A stretch of 64,000 nucleotides of DNA from Streptomyces sedi. GTDB taxonomy: Bacteria; Actinomycetota; Actinomycetes; Streptomycetales; Streptomycetaceae. Positions 29,989 through 38,297 of the stretch are shown piece by piece. Made by a program: the position numbers and the translations under genes. The notes beneath the pieces are model-generated. The model had not been told where the DNA came from. It saw only the letters and a list, made by a program, of their open reading frames with translations, and made no database searches. The stretch is taken from contig NZ_VDGT01000006.1 in NCBI RefSeq assembly GCF_006335015.1, forward strand, positions 62,001-126,000, read 5' to 3'. Within the stretch, counting starts at the first letter, position 1. Each line of letters begins with the position of its first letter.

Positions 29989-30615
29989 CTACGCCTCGGG
30001 GCCGTCGCCCGGCTCCTCCTGGTAGGAGTAGCGCTGCTCGCGCCAGGGGTCGCCCAGGTTGTGGTAGCCGCGTTCCTCCCAGAAGCCCCGGCGGTCGGCG
30101 GTCATGTACTCGACGCCGCGCACCCACTTGGGGCCCTTCCACGCGTAGAGCCGCGGCACCACCAGGCGCAGCGGGAAGCCGTGCTCGGCGGTGAGCAGTT
30201 CGCCGTCCCTGTGGGTCGCCAGCAGGGTGGTCTCGGCGGCGAAGTCGGCGAGCCTGATGTTGGCGCTGTAGCCGTACTCGGCCCAGACCATCACGTGGGT
30301 CGCCTCCGGCGCCGGCGGCGCCAGCTCCAGCACGGTCGCGGCCGGCACCCCGCCCCACTCGACGTCCAGCATCGAGAACTTGGTCACGCAGTGCAGGTCG
30401 GCGACGAGCGTGCGGTACGGCAGCGCGGAGAACTCCTCGTGCGTCCAGCAGCGCTTGTCCCCGTCAGCCGTGGCGCCGAAGACCCGGAACTCCCAGCGCT
30501 CCTCGCGGAATCGGGGAACGGGACCGTAGTGCGTCACCGGCCAGCCGCGTTGCAGCCGCTGCCCGGGCGGAAGCCCGTCACCACGGCCCTGACCACGGCG
30601 CTCCGGCTGACCCAT
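29989..30615 (-). CDS. sulfite oxidase-like molybdopterin oxidoreductase
   Basis: A 208-aa protein of the oxidoreductase molybdopterin-binding superfamily, as in YedY/MsrP and sulfite oxidase. C76 in DLHCVTKFSMLD is the expected Mo-ligating cysteine. WEFRVFG and the segment [21 protein letters not shown] further on are typical. No twin-arginine signal is visible, so it appears cytoplasmic, unlike MsrP. Short for the family, containing only the cofactor domain. Substrate unknown. Confidence 0.85.
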   Translation of the reverse strand: MGQPERRGQGRGDGLPPGQRLQRGWPVTHYGPVPRFREERWEFRVFGATADGDKRCWTHEEFSALPYRTLVADLHCVTKFSMLDVEWGGVPAATVLELAPPAPEATHVMVWAEYGYSANIRLADFAAETTLLATHRDGELLTAEHGFPLRLVVPRLYAWKGPKWVRGVEYMTADRRGFWEERGYHNLGDPWREQRYSYQEEPGDGPEA

Positions 30616-30687
30616 GGGTCCATGGTGACAGACCGGCCCTCCCGGCCCGCACCGCCACCCCCCGGCGCTGCCAATCGGGTCAATTCG

Positions 30688-30703
30688 GTAAGCCTTCGCT
30701 TAC
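30688..30703. promoter_or_regulatory. 16-bp palindrome upstream of bfr
   Basis: GTAAGC-CTTC-GCTTAC lies about 110 bp before the bacterioferritin ATG, next to TTGACC-like sequence on the other strand. It does not match the iron-box consensus seen before bfd. It could be an operator for bfr or the divergent oxidoreductase gene. Confidence 0.25.
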
Positions 30704-30811
30704 TGGACGAACCGCCGCACCGGTGCCACGATGCGCGGACAGCGCGGCCAGTCGAGGAACGCGTCGCCGCGCACACGACCGCGGAAACACCAGAAAGGAG
30801 ATCTCCCCACC

Positions 30812-31294
30812 ATGCAGGGCGATCCCGAGGTCATCGAGTTGCTGAACGAACAGCTCACCGCCGAACTCACCGCGATCAACCAGTACTTCCTCCACGCCAA
30901 GATGCAGGAGAACTTCGGCTGGAGCAAGCTCGCCGCCTACACGCGCGCCGAGTCCTTCGACGAGATGCGCCACGCCGAGGTGCTCACCGACCGCGTGCTC
31001 TTCCTGGAGGGGCTGCCCAACTACCAGCGGCTGTTCCATGTGCGCGTGGGGCAGACCGTCACCGAGATGTTCCAGGCCGACCGGCAGATCGAGGTCGAGG
31101 CCATCGACCGGCTGCGGCGCGGCGTCGAGGTCATGCGGGCCAAGGGCGACATCACCTCGGCCAAGATCTTCGAGTCGATCCTCAAGGACGAGGAGCACCA
31201 CATCGACTATCTCGACACCCAGCTGGAGCTGATCGAGAAGCTCGGCGAAGCGCTCTACCTGGCGCAGCAGATCGAGCAGCCCAAGGAGGCGTGA
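30812..31294 (+). CDS. bfr: bacterioferritin
   Basis: Haem-containing iron-storage ferritin, 160 aa. Every ferroxidase ligand sits at its standard position: E18, E51, H54, E94, E127 and H130, plus the haem axial M52. The ATG follows AAAGGAG at about 12 nt. It is convergent with the ferredoxin partner gene, 30 bp apart. The pair stores and releases iron under opposite needs. No iron box is visible before bfr itself. Confidence 0.97.
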   Translation: MQGDPEVIELLNEQLTAELTAINQYFLHAKMQENFGWSKLAAYTRAESFDEMRHAEVLTDRVLFLEGLPNYQRLFHVRVGQTVTEMFQADRQIEVEAIDRLRRGVEVMRAKGDITSAKIFESILKDEEHHIDYLDTQLELIEKLGEALYLAQQIEQPKEA

Positions 31295-31324
31295 GCCCCG
31301 CGAGGGGCGCCGCCCCGGACCGGA

Positions 31325-31579
31325 TCAGACCGGCAACGGCGCCGCGCGGCGGGACGGCACGGGTGCCGCCGGCTCGACGGCGACGGGCCGCGGGGCGGCG
31401 GCGGGGGGCGCCGGGGTCGGCTCGATCCGGCTCAGCAAACCCTGGATGCGCCGCACGCACGAGCCGCAGTCCGTGCCGGCCCGGCACTCGGCGGCCAGCC
31501 GCCGGGGGGTGCACGCGCCGGCAGCCGCGTGGCTGCGCACCTGTTCCTCGGTGACGCCGAAGCACGAGCAGACGTACAC
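31325..31579 (-). CDS. bfd: bacterioferritin-associated ferredoxin
   Basis: Small [2Fe-2S] protein of 84 aa that reduces bacterioferritin iron for release. The four ligands C4, C6, C38 and C41 follow the Bfd pattern (CxC...CxxC). The C-terminal 30 residues are Pro/Ala-rich and probably disordered. The GTG start has GGGAG 6 nt upstream. An iron box lies about 45 bp upstream, so expression should rise when iron is scarce. Confidence 0.92.
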   Translation of the reverse strand: MYVCSCFGVTEEQVRSHAAAGACTPRRLAAECRAGTDCGSCVRRIQGLLSRIEPTPAPPAAAPRPVAVEPAAPVPSRRAAPLPV

Positions 31580-31622
31580 GCGTTACTCCCGGGAGACGGC
31601 CGACAACGAGGCCCCACGGTAG

Positions 31623-31641
31623 TGAGGTAAACCTAACCTTA
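31623..31641 (-). promoter_or_regulatory. iron box (DmdR/DtxR-type operator) for bfd
   Basis: Read on the minus strand, TAAGGTTAGGTTTACCTCA matches the 19-bp actinobacterial iron-box consensus TTAGGTTAGGCTAACCTAA at about 15 positions. It sits 44-62 bp before the bfd start. Ferric repressor DmdR1 would bind here with Fe2+. Confidence 0.8.
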
Positions 31642-31718
31642 CTCTCACCGCTCGCGCGTGCGAAAGCGCCCCCGAGTGTGGTCAGCGCCACGCCCCGGGG
31701 CGCTCTCGTCGCCTCGGC

Positions 31719-31748
31719 TCCCCCCGCCGGCCGCGGCCGGCGGGGGAG
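31719..31748 (-). terminator. 30-bp perfect palindrome just after aroH
   Basis: A perfect G+C palindrome with arms CTCCCCCGCCGGCCG and its complement begins 6 nt after the aroH stop. It would fold as a very stable stem with almost no loop. No U-run follows, as is usual for Streptomyces terminators. Confidence 0.55.
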
Positions 31749-31753
31749 ACAGC

Positions 31754-33094
31754 TCAGGAGCGGTACATCTCCGCCACCAGGAAGGCCAGGTCGAGCGACT
31801 GGCTGCGGTTGAGCCGCGGGTCGCAGGCCGTCTCGTACCGCTGGTGCAGGTCGTCGACGAAGATCTCGTCCCCGCCGCCCACGCACTCGGTGACGTCGTC
31901 ACCGGTCAGCTCGACATGGATGCCGCCCGGGTGCGTCCCCAGCGACTTGTGGACCTCGAAGAAGCCCTTGACCTCGTCCAGCACGTCGTCGAAGCGGCGG
32001 GTCTTGTGCCCCGAGGCGGCCTCGAACGTGTTCCCGTGCATCGGGTCGCACACCCACGCCACCGTCGCCCCCGACGCCGTGACCTTCTCCACCAGCGTCG
32101 GCAGCAGGTCCCTGATCCGGTCGGCTCCCATGCGGGTGATGAACGTCAGCCTGCCGGGGATCCGGTCCGGGTCCAGCCGGTCGATCAGCGCGAGGGCCTC
32201 CTCGGGCGTGGTCGTCGGGCCCAGCTTCACACCGATCGGGTTCCTGATCCGGGAGGCGAACTCGATGTGCGCCCCGTCCAGCTGCCGGGTGCGCTCCCCG
32301 ATCCACACCATGTGGCCGGAGACGTCGTACAGCCGGCCGCTGCGCGAGTCGGTCCTGGTCAGCGCCGCCTCGTAGTCGAGCAGCAGCGCCTCGTGCGAGG
32401 CGTAGAACTCCACGGACTCGAACTCCGCCGGCTGCGCGCCGCAGGCCCGCATGAAGTTCAGCGCGTTGTCGATCTCCCTGGCCAGCGCCTCGTAGCGCTG
32501 CCCGGCCGCCGAGCTGCGCACGAAGTCCTGGTTCCACGAGTGGACCTGGTGGAGGTCGGCGTAGCCACCGGTGGTGAAGCCGCGCACCAGGTTCAACGTG
32601 GCCACGGAGCTGTGGTACATCCGCAGCAGGCGCCTCGGGTCCGGGACCCGCGCCTCCTCGGTGAACTCAGGACCGTTGACCGAGTCGCCCCGGTAACTGG
32701 GCAACGTGACCCCGTCCCGGGTCTCCGTCGGCTTCGAACGCGGCTTGGAGTACTGCCCCGCGATCCGCCCGACCTTGACGACCGGCACCGCGGCGGCGTA
32801 GGTCAGCACCGCGCTCATCTGGAGCAGGGTCTTGAGCTTCGCCCGGATCTGGTCGGCCCCGACCTGGTCGAACGCCTCCGCGCAGTCCCCGCCCTGGAGC
32901 AGGAACGCACGGCCCTGAGCGACCTGGGCGATCCGGTCCCCGAGCTGGTCGCACTCCCCGGCGAAAACCAGCGGCGGATAGGCCGCCAGCTCCTCGGTGA
33001 CGGCGCTCAGCTCGGCGGCGTCCGGATACTCCGGCTGCTGCGCCGCGGGCAGGTCTCGCCAGGAGTCGAAGGAGTTGCTGCTGTCAGCGTTCAC
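31754..33094 (-). CDS. aroH: class II (plant-type) DAHP synthase
   Basis: First step of the shikimate pathway: PEP plus erythrose-4-phosphate gives DAHP. The 446-aa protein shows class II motifs LQGGDCAEAF, YSKPRSKPTE, YRGDSVNGPEF, WNQDFVRSS and CDPMHGNT. The GTG at 33094 is preferred because GGGGGA lies 7 nt upstream; a GTG 6 nt further up would leave no spacing. The frame stays open far upstream, antisense to trpEG, which is an artefact. Divergent from trpL-trpEG. Confidence 0.96.
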   Translation of the reverse strand: MNADSSNSFDSWRDLPAAQQPEYPDAAELSAVTEELAAYPPLVFAGECDQLGDRIAQVAQGRAFLLQGGDCAEAFDQVGADQIRAKLKTLLQMSAVLTYAAAVPVVKVGRIAGQYSKPRSKPTETRDGVTLPSYRGDSVNGPEFTEEARVPDPRRLLRMYHSSVATLNLVRGFTTGGYADLHQVHSWNQDFVRSSAAGQRYEALAREIDNALNFMRACGAQPAEFESVEFYASHEALLLDYEAALTRTDSRSGRLYDVSGHMVWIGERTRQLDGAHIEFASRIRNPIGVKLGPTTTPEEALALIDRLDPDRIPGRLTFITRMGADRIRDLLPTLVEKVTASGATVAWVCDPMHGNTFEAASGHKTRRFDDVLDEVKGFFEVHKSLGTHPGGIHVELTGDDVTECVGGGDEIFVDDLHQRYETACDPRLNRSQSLDLAFLVAEMYRS

Positions 33095-33125
33095 GGTCAC
33101 GTCCCCCAGGTTACGGGTTGTGGCC

Positions 33126-33212
33126 GGGGCTCTTTCGCCCCTCTCGTTCCGTGAGACAGGAACCGGAGAGGACGCTGGCGCGCGCCGGCGGGAGTGCTCT
33201 AGAGTGCCGCCC
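33126..33212. promoter_or_regulatory. shared aroH/trpEG divergent promoter region
   Basis: The palindrome CTCTAGAG (33198-33205) supplies a -10-like TAGAGT for trpL on the plus strand and an overlapping TAGAGC for aroH on the minus strand. For trpL, RNA would start at about the leader GTG. On the aroH side the leader holds a GGGGC/GCCCC hairpin (33126-33141) and a GTTCC/GGAAC repeat (33146-33163). Nothing else is seen in the 118-bp stretch. Confidence 0.4.
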
Positions 33213-33269
33213 GTGAACGTGCGACAGCTCACCTCCCGGTGGTGGACCGCTCCCGAGGCGGCCCACTGA
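33213..33269 (+). CDS. trpL: trp leader peptide TrpL
   Basis: An 18-aa leader peptide, MNVRQLTSRWWTAPEAAH, with two adjacent Trp codons (TGG TGG) at positions 10-11. It ends 23 bp before the attenuator hairpin. Ribosome stalling at the Trp codons when tryptophan is short would prevent the terminator from forming. The same W-rich leader is known before trpE in Streptomyces. It appears to start at or near the 5' end of the RNA. Confidence 0.88.
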   Translation: MNVRQLTSRWWTAPEAAH

Positions 33270-33291
33270 GCGCGCGTTCCCACTGACGACG

Positions 33292-33319
33292 CGAAGGCCG
33301 CCCTCCGGGGCGGCCTTCG
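33292..33319 (+). terminator. trp attenuator terminator
   Basis: Eleven-base-pair perfect stem (CGAAGGCCGCC with GGCGGCCTTCG) and a 6-nt loop, followed by GCGTTTCC. It lies between trpL and trpEG and is the transcription-stop arm of the attenuator. Confidence 0.85.
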
Positions 33320-33415
33320 GCGTTTCCGCGACCCGCGTCGCGGGCCCACGGCTCCCCGGCCCGGCAGGACCCCGTGTCCCGACCAGCCCCGTGACCGTGG
33401 AGAGAGTGGAGAACC

Positions 33416-35380
33416 GTGGATTCGACGAAGAACCCGACCCCCGAGCCGGCGGACGCCGCGGCGACGCTGGCCGGGCTGCTGGCCGACGAGCGGCCGTTCG
33501 CCCTGCTGCGCCGGCGGACCCCGGGGCGCGACCCCGAGGTGGTGGAGGTCCTGCGCGGGCCGGTCGGGACCGTGGGGCGGCTCGCGGACATCCCGCTGCC
33601 CGGGACGGCTCCCGGCCCCGCCGCGCTGGCGCTGGTGCCCTACCGGCAGCTGGCCGAGCGCGGCTTCGAGGTGCGGGACGACGGGACCCCGCTGGCGGTG
33701 CTGCGGGTCGACGAGGCGCGCGAGCTGCCGCTGCGCGAGACGCTCGCCGCCCTGCCCGACCACCGGGTCGCGGTGCGCGGCGGGGCCTTCGACGTCCCGG
33801 ACGCGCGGTACGCCGAGACGGTGGCGCGGGTGCTGCGGGAGGAGATCGCCACCGGCGCCGGCGCGAACTTCGTGGTCAGAAGGACCTTCACCGGCACCGT
33901 CGACGGCTTCTCCCGCCGGGACGCGCTGGCCCTCTTCCGACGGCTCTGCCTGGCGGAGCGCGGCGCGTACTGGACGTTCGTCGTGCACACCGGGGAGCGC
34001 GTGCTGGTCGGCGCGAGCCCCGAGGCCCATGTGCGGGTCGCGGGCGGCACCGTGGTGATGAACCCGATCAGCGGCACCTACCGCTACCCCGCCGAAGGGC
34101 CCTCGCTGGCCGGCCTGTTGGCGTTCCTCGACGATCCGAAGGAGATCGAGGAGCTGTCGATGGTGGTGGACGAGGAGCTGAAGATGATGTGCGCGGTGGG
34201 CGACCAGGGGGGCGCCGTCGTCGGCCCCCGGCTGCGGGAGATGGCGCATCTCGCCCACACCGAGTACGAGTTGCGCGGGCGCACCACCCGGGACGTGCGG
34301 GAGGTGCTGCGGGAGACGATGTTCGCGGCGACCGTCACCGGCAGCCCGTTGGAGAACGCGTGCCGGGTGATCGCGCGCCACGAGTCGGGCGGACGCGGCT
34401 ACTACGCGGGGGCGTTGGCGCTGCTGGGCAGGGACGGCTCCGGGCGGCAGACGCTGGACTCGCCGATCCTGATCCGCACCGCCGACGTGGACGCCCGCGA
34501 CGGCGCGCTGCGGGTGGCGGTCGGCGCCACCCTGGTGCGCGGCTCCGACCCGGCGGGCGAGGTGGCGGAGACCCACGCCAAGGCGGCCGGGGTGCTCGCC
34601 GCACTCGGCGCGCGCCCCGAGGCGCCCACGCCGGAGCGCGGCGCGGCGGAACGCGCTCCGCTGGGGGACCATCCGGAGGTGCGGGCGCGGCTGGCGGCGC
34701 GCCGCTCCCTGCTCTCGCCGTTCTGGCTGCGGCTGCGCGAGGCGGCGCCGCTCCCCGCCCCCGCGGCCGAGGCGGGAGGGGCCGCGCCGGCACGGGTGCT
34801 GGTGGTGGACGCGGAGGACGGCTTCACCTCCATGCTGGCCCATCTGCTCCGGTCGGTGGGCGCCGAGGTCGAGGTGGTGCGGTGGAACGCGCCCGGCACG
34901 CGGGAGCGCGCGCTGGCGCACACCGGCCCCGTGGTGCTCGGGCCGGGCCCCGGCGACCCGGAGGACCGCGCCGACCCCCGGATGCGGCGCTTGCGCCCGT
35001 TGGCCGCCGCGCTGCTGGCCGGACACCGGCACGGGCTGGTCGGGGTCTGCCTCGGCCACGAGCTGATCGCCGCCGAGCTGGGGCTGCCGCTGGTCCGCGC
35101 CGACCGGCCCCGCCAGGGCGACCAGCGGCGGATCGACCTCTTCGGCACGCCGCGGGTCGTCGGCTTCTACAGCTCCTACCGCGCCCACTGCACGGACGCG
35201 GCGGCCGAGGCGCTGGCGGCGCGCGGGACGCGGGTGAGCCGGGAGCGTTCCGGCGCGGTGCACGCGCTGCGCGGCCCGGGCTTCGCCGGGGTGCAGTTCC
35301 ACCCCGAGTCGGTGCTGACGCTGGACGGCCCGGGGATCGCGGCCGAGCTGCTGCGGCCGGCGGGGGCGCCCGTGGCGTGA
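33416..35380 (+). CDS. trpE: TrpEG, fused anthranilate synthase
   Basis: Converts chorismate plus glutamine to anthranilate. The 654-aa protein fuses the chorismate-binding TrpE domain (about 1-430; NPISGTYRYP, DEELKMMCAVGDQGG, RETMFAATVTGSP) to a class I glutamine amidotransferase (about 460-654; C545 in GVCLGHE, H629 and E631 in FHPES). PhzE-like enzymes share this layout, but the Trp attenuator argues for tryptophan synthesis. GTG start with GGAGA upstream. trpD lies 15 kb away. Confidence 0.93.
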   Translation: MDSTKNPTPEPADAAATLAGLLADERPFALLRRRTPGRDPEVVEVLRGPVGTVGRLADIPLPGTAPGPAALALVPYRQLAERGFEVRDDGTPLAVLRVDEARELPLRETLAALPDHRVAVRGGAFDVPDARYAETVARVLREEIATGAGANFVVRRTFTGTVDGFSRRDALALFRRLCLAERGAYWTFVVHTGERVLVGASPEAHVRVAGGTVVMNPISGTYRYPAEGPSLAGLLAFLDDPKEIEELSMVVDEELKMMCAVGDQGGAVVGPRLREMAHLAHTEYELRGRTTRDVREVLRETMFAATVTGSPLENACRVIARHESGGRGYYAGALALLGRDGSGRQTLDSPILIRTADVDARDGALRVAVGATLVRGSDPAGEVAETHAKAAGVLAALGARPEAPTPERGAAERAPLGDHPEVRARLAARRSLLSPFWLRLREAAPLPAPAAEAGGAAPARVLVVDAEDGFTSMLAHLLRSVGAEVEVVRWNAPGTRERALAHTGPVVLGPGPGDPEDRADPRMRRLRPLAAALLAGHRHGLVGVCLGHELIAAELGLPLVRADRPRQGDQRRIDLFGTPRVVGFYSSYRAHCTDAAAEALAARGTRVSRERSGAVHALRGPGFAGVQFHPESVLTLDGPGIAAELLRPAGAPVA

Positions 35381-35396
35381 GCGGGGCGGGACGCGG

Positions 35397-36119
35397 TCAC
35401 TCCTCGGGGGCCTCGGCCGCGTCCTTGCCCTTGGCCGCCTCGGCCAACTGCCGCTTGGCGACCGTCGCGTAGACGTCGACGTACTCCTGCCCGGAGAGCC
35501 GCATGATCGCGTACATCACCTCGTCGGTGAGCGAACGCAGGATGAAGCGGTCCCCCTCCATCCCCTGGTAGCGGCTGAAGTCCAGGGGCGCGCCGATCCG
35601 GATGCCCGGGCGCATCAGCTTCGGCACGACCTTCCCCGGCGGCTGGATCTTCTCGGTGTCGATCATCGCCACCGGCAGCACCGGCGCACCCGTGGCCAGC
35701 GCGACCCTGGCGAGCCCGCCGGACTTGCCCCGGTAGAGCCGGCCGTCCGGGGAACGGGTCCCCTCCGGGTAGATCCCGAACAGCTCGCCGCGTTCCAGCA
35801 CGGCTATCGCGCTGGCGATGGCCGCCTCACCCGCGCCGCGCCCGCCGGTGCGGTCCACCGGGAGCTGGCCGACGCCCCGGAAGAACGCCGCCGTCAACCG
35901 GCCCTTGACCCCGGGGGAGTTGAAGTACTCGGCCTTGGCGATGAAGGTGACTCTGCGGTCCAGCACCGCGGGGAGGAAGAAGGAGTCGGAGAACGACAGG
36001 TGGTTGCTGGCGAGGATCGCCGGGCCCTCGGCGGGGACGTGTTCCTTCCCCTCGACCCAGGGGCGGAAGGTCGCCTTCAACCCCGCCCCGACGCTCACCT
36101 TCATCGCTCCGTACAACAA
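35397..36119 (-). CDS. PlsC-type 1-acylglycerol-3-phosphate acyltransferase
   Basis: Membrane-associated acyltransferase of 240 aa for phospholipid synthesis. The HX4D catalytic motif is H40-LSFS-D45, and FGIYPEGTRSPDG is the phosphate-binding block near 115-127. Two tandem TTG codons precede YGAMK. The first (36119) has GGGAGG 5 nt upstream and matches the length of relatives; the second (36116) is possible. Lys/Ala/Glu-rich C-terminus. Divergent from the esterase gene. Confidence 0.9.
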   Translation of the reverse strand: MLYGAMKVSVGAGLKATFRPWVEGKEHVPAEGPAILASNHLSFSDSFFLPAVLDRRVTFIAKAEYFNSPGVKGRLTAAFFRGVGQLPVDRTGGRGAGEAAIASAIAVLERGELFGIYPEGTRSPDGRLYRGKSGGLARVALATGAPVLPVAMIDTEKIQPPGKVVPKLMRPGIRIGAPLDFSRYQGMEGDRFILRSLTDEVMYAIMRLSGQEYVDVYATVAKRQLAEAAKGKDAAEAPEE

Positions 36120-36258
36120 GTCGACCTCCCGTGTTCACCGATGCGGACCCTACCGGGCTTTCCGGTGCGTGGCGCGTCATCGGGCGCCCCACGTAGGCTG
36201 GCAGGCGCCGTCGCACCCCCACGGGTACCCAGACCCGCAGCGAAGGGAGCCGTCGCCG

Positions 36259-37041
36259 ATGCACCTTCTGCCCGGTGCCGAGCCGTTCCACCACACGTCG
36301 CAGGACGAGGACCCCGTCGGGGTGCTGCTCTGTCACGGCTTCACGGGAAGTCCGCAGTCACTGCGGCCCCTGGCCGAGGCGCTGGCCGCCCGGGGGCACA
36401 CCGTGTCGCTGCCGCTGCTGCCCGGACACGGCACCCGCTGGCAGGACATGGCGGTCACGGGCTGGCAGGACTGGTACGCCGCCGTCCACAGGGAGCTGCT
36501 GCTGCTCAACGAGCGCTGCGCGCGCGTGGTGGTCTGCGGGCTGTCGATGGGTGGGGCGCTGGCGCTGCGGCTCGCGGCGCGGCAGCCGGGGAATGTCAGC
36601 GGGCTGGTGCTGGTTAACCCGGCGCTCACCTTTCCCGCCGCCAAGGGGGCGGCGCTGCGGGTGGTGCGCCATGTGGTGCCCAGCACGCCGGGGTTGGTGG
36701 GCGACATCGCCAAGCCGGGGGTGCGCGAGGTGGGGTACGACCGGGTGCCGTCGCGGGCCGCGCACTCGCTGCGGGAGCTGTTCTCCCTGGTGCGCCAGGA
36801 CCTGCCGCAGGTGACCCAGCCGCTGCTGGTGGCGCACAGCGCGGTGGACCACGTGGTGCCGCCCTCGGACTCGGCCCTGCTGCTGGCCAGGGTCTCCTCC
36901 CTGGACGTGCGGGAGGTGGTGCTGACGGAGAGCTTCCACGTGGCCACCCTGGACCACGACGCGGAGCGTATCTTTCAGGAGACGGACGCCTTCATCACTC
37001 ACCTCGTGACCTCGCCTCGTGACAAGGAAGAGATCCCGTGA
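36259..37041 (+). CDS. alpha/beta hydrolase, carboxylesterase/monoacylglycerol lipase type
   Basis: A 260-aa alpha/beta hydrolase. The oxyanion motif CHGFTGSP is at 25-32 and the nucleophile S96 lies in GLSMGG. The acid and His are likely in AHSAVDHVVPP and SFHVATLDHD near the C-terminus. It resembles thermostable carboxylesterase Est30 of Geobacillus in motif pattern. Natural substrate unknown. The stop overlaps the next GTG (GTGA). It is divergent from an acyltransferase gene, hinting at lipid turnover. Confidence 0.88.
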   Translation: MHLLPGAEPFHHTSQDEDPVGVLLCHGFTGSPQSLRPLAEALAARGHTVSLPLLPGHGTRWQDMAVTGWQDWYAAVHRELLLLNERCARVVVCGLSMGGALALRLAARQPGNVSGLVLVNPALTFPAAKGAALRVVRHVVPSTPGLVGDIAKPGVREVGYDRVPSRAAHSLRELFSLVRQDLPQVTQPLLVAHSAVDHVVPPSDSALLLARVSSLDVREVVLTESFHVATLDHDAERIFQETDAFITHLVTSPRDKEEIP

Positions 37042-37514
37042 CGGAACGTGACCAGGAGCGCGGTGACGGCCGCGACCCGATCGACGAGGAAGCCGCCTGG
37101 GCGGAGATCGTCGCCGGCTACGGCGAGGAACCGGCTGACCCGCCGGGCCACTGGCCGAGCGTGGAGGACGTCGAGCCGGTCAACCGCGTCGCGGCGGCCG
37201 ACGGGCCGACCCGGGAGCGGTTGGGCGACGACGGGCCGCGCGACTGGGTCGCCGAGGAGGACGAGGACGAGGGCCACTTCGAGCCGCCCGAGCCGCCGCC
37301 GCTGCCCGAGACCGACCTGACCACCAAGGTGGCGTGGCTCGCGGTGCTGGGCGGCCCGCTGCTGCTGGTCTTCACCGTGCTGCTCCAGCAGCGGATGACC
37401 TGGTGGGTGGTGACGCTGGGTGTCGGCGGCTTCCTCGGGGGCTTCGCCACCCTGGTGAGCCGGATGCGGAGCGACGAGGACTGGCAGGACCCGGGCAACG
37501 GCGCGGTGGTCTGA
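37038..37514 (+). CDS. small acidic membrane protein
   Basis: A 158-aa protein of unknown function. The first 100 residues are highly acidic and disordered (DEDEGHFEPPEPPPLP). Two membrane helices follow at about 105-142, then a short basic-acidic tail. It is translationally coupled to the esterase gene by a GTGA overlap, with AAGGAAG as ribosome site. Orthologues in Streptomyces sit in the same place. Confidence 0.8.
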   Translation: MTERDQERGDGRDPIDEEAAWAEIVAGYGEEPADPPGHWPSVEDVEPVNRVAAADGPTRERLGDDGPRDWVAEEDEDEGHFEPPEPPPLPETDLTTKVAWLAVLGGPLLLVFTVLLQQRMTWWVVTLGVGGFLGGFATLVSRMRSDEDWQDPGNGAVV

Positions 37515-37587
37515 GGCCCGGCGGCCCGCGCCCCGCGCCCCGTGCCCTGGGACGGGAACGGGGGCGGCGGCACGGGCGGGGCACCGG

Positions 37588-38280
37588 TCAGAGGCTGAGG
37601 ACCGCCAGTACCGGCAGATGGTCGGAGGCCGCCGCCAGGTCGTCCGAGTCGGGAGCCGTCGGCACCCCGCAGGAGAGCGCGGTGACGCCGTCCGAGCAGA
37701 ACACCCCGTCGATCCGCCGCCGGGGCGCCGCGGCCGGGAAGGTGAACTCCCCGCCCACCGGCGCCCGTTCCCGCGCGTCGGTGAGGGCGCCCGCCAGCCG
37801 CCGGAAGGTCGCGCCGGTCGGGCGTTCGTTGATGTCGCCCGCCACCACGGCCGGGGTGTCGAACGCCGCGACGCGCTCCAGCAGCTCCTCGCCCTGCGCG
37901 CGCCGTTCGGCGTCCCGCAGGCTGAGATGGCAGCTGACCACCGAGAGCCGGGCCTCGCGGCCGAAGCGCAGCCCGGCGACCGCGAGGCCGCGCCGGTGCT
38001 CGCCGCGCACCAGGGGGAACGTCGTCTCCTCGGTGCGCTCCACGGCGGCCCGCAGCCCGGAGAGGATCATCGTGCCGCAGCTGGGCGCCCCGCCGGTGAC
38101 CGTCACCAGGCCGGTGCGCCGGGCCAGGTCGGCGGCGTGCTTGCGCCAGCGGAAGAAGCGCGGCGCCTCCTGGAGGCAGACCACGTCCGGCGCGCAGGCC
38201 CGGATCACCCGGACCAGCGCGTGCGGGTCGTCCCGCAGGGACCTGACGTTGTAGCTGAGAAGCCTGACCTTGACCGACAC
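37588..38280 (-). CDS. endonuclease/exonuclease/phosphatase-family protein
   Basis: A 230-aa EEP-fold metal-dependent hydrolase. Family motifs in order: LLSYNVRSLRDD (N and D), VVCLQEAP (catalytic Glu), VSCHLSLRD, VVAGDINERP (GDxN) and AASDHLPVLAVL (SDH). It starts 17 bp after the glucokinase stop and is probably co-transcribed with it. No signal peptide. Substrate (DNA, phospholipid or inositol phosphate) cannot be told. Confidence 0.87.
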   Translation of the reverse strand: MSVKVRLLSYNVRSLRDDPHALVRVIRACAPDVVCLQEAPRFFRWRKHAADLARRTGLVTVTGGAPSCGTMILSGLRAAVERTEETTFPLVRGEHRRGLAVAGLRFGREARLSVVSCHLSLRDAERRAQGEELLERVAAFDTPAVVAGDINERPTGATFRRLAGALTDARERAPVGGEFTFPAAAPRRRIDGVFCSDGVTALSCGVPTAPDSDDLAAASDHLPVLAVLSL

Positions 38281-38297
38281 CGTCCGCCCCCGGCCGC

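Noticed and set aside
31754..35302. 1182-residue open frame running from aroH through the complement of trpEG
   Set aside because: Only the last 446 residues match a protein (DAHP synthase). The rest is antisense to trpEG and its attenuator and is kept open by high G+C.
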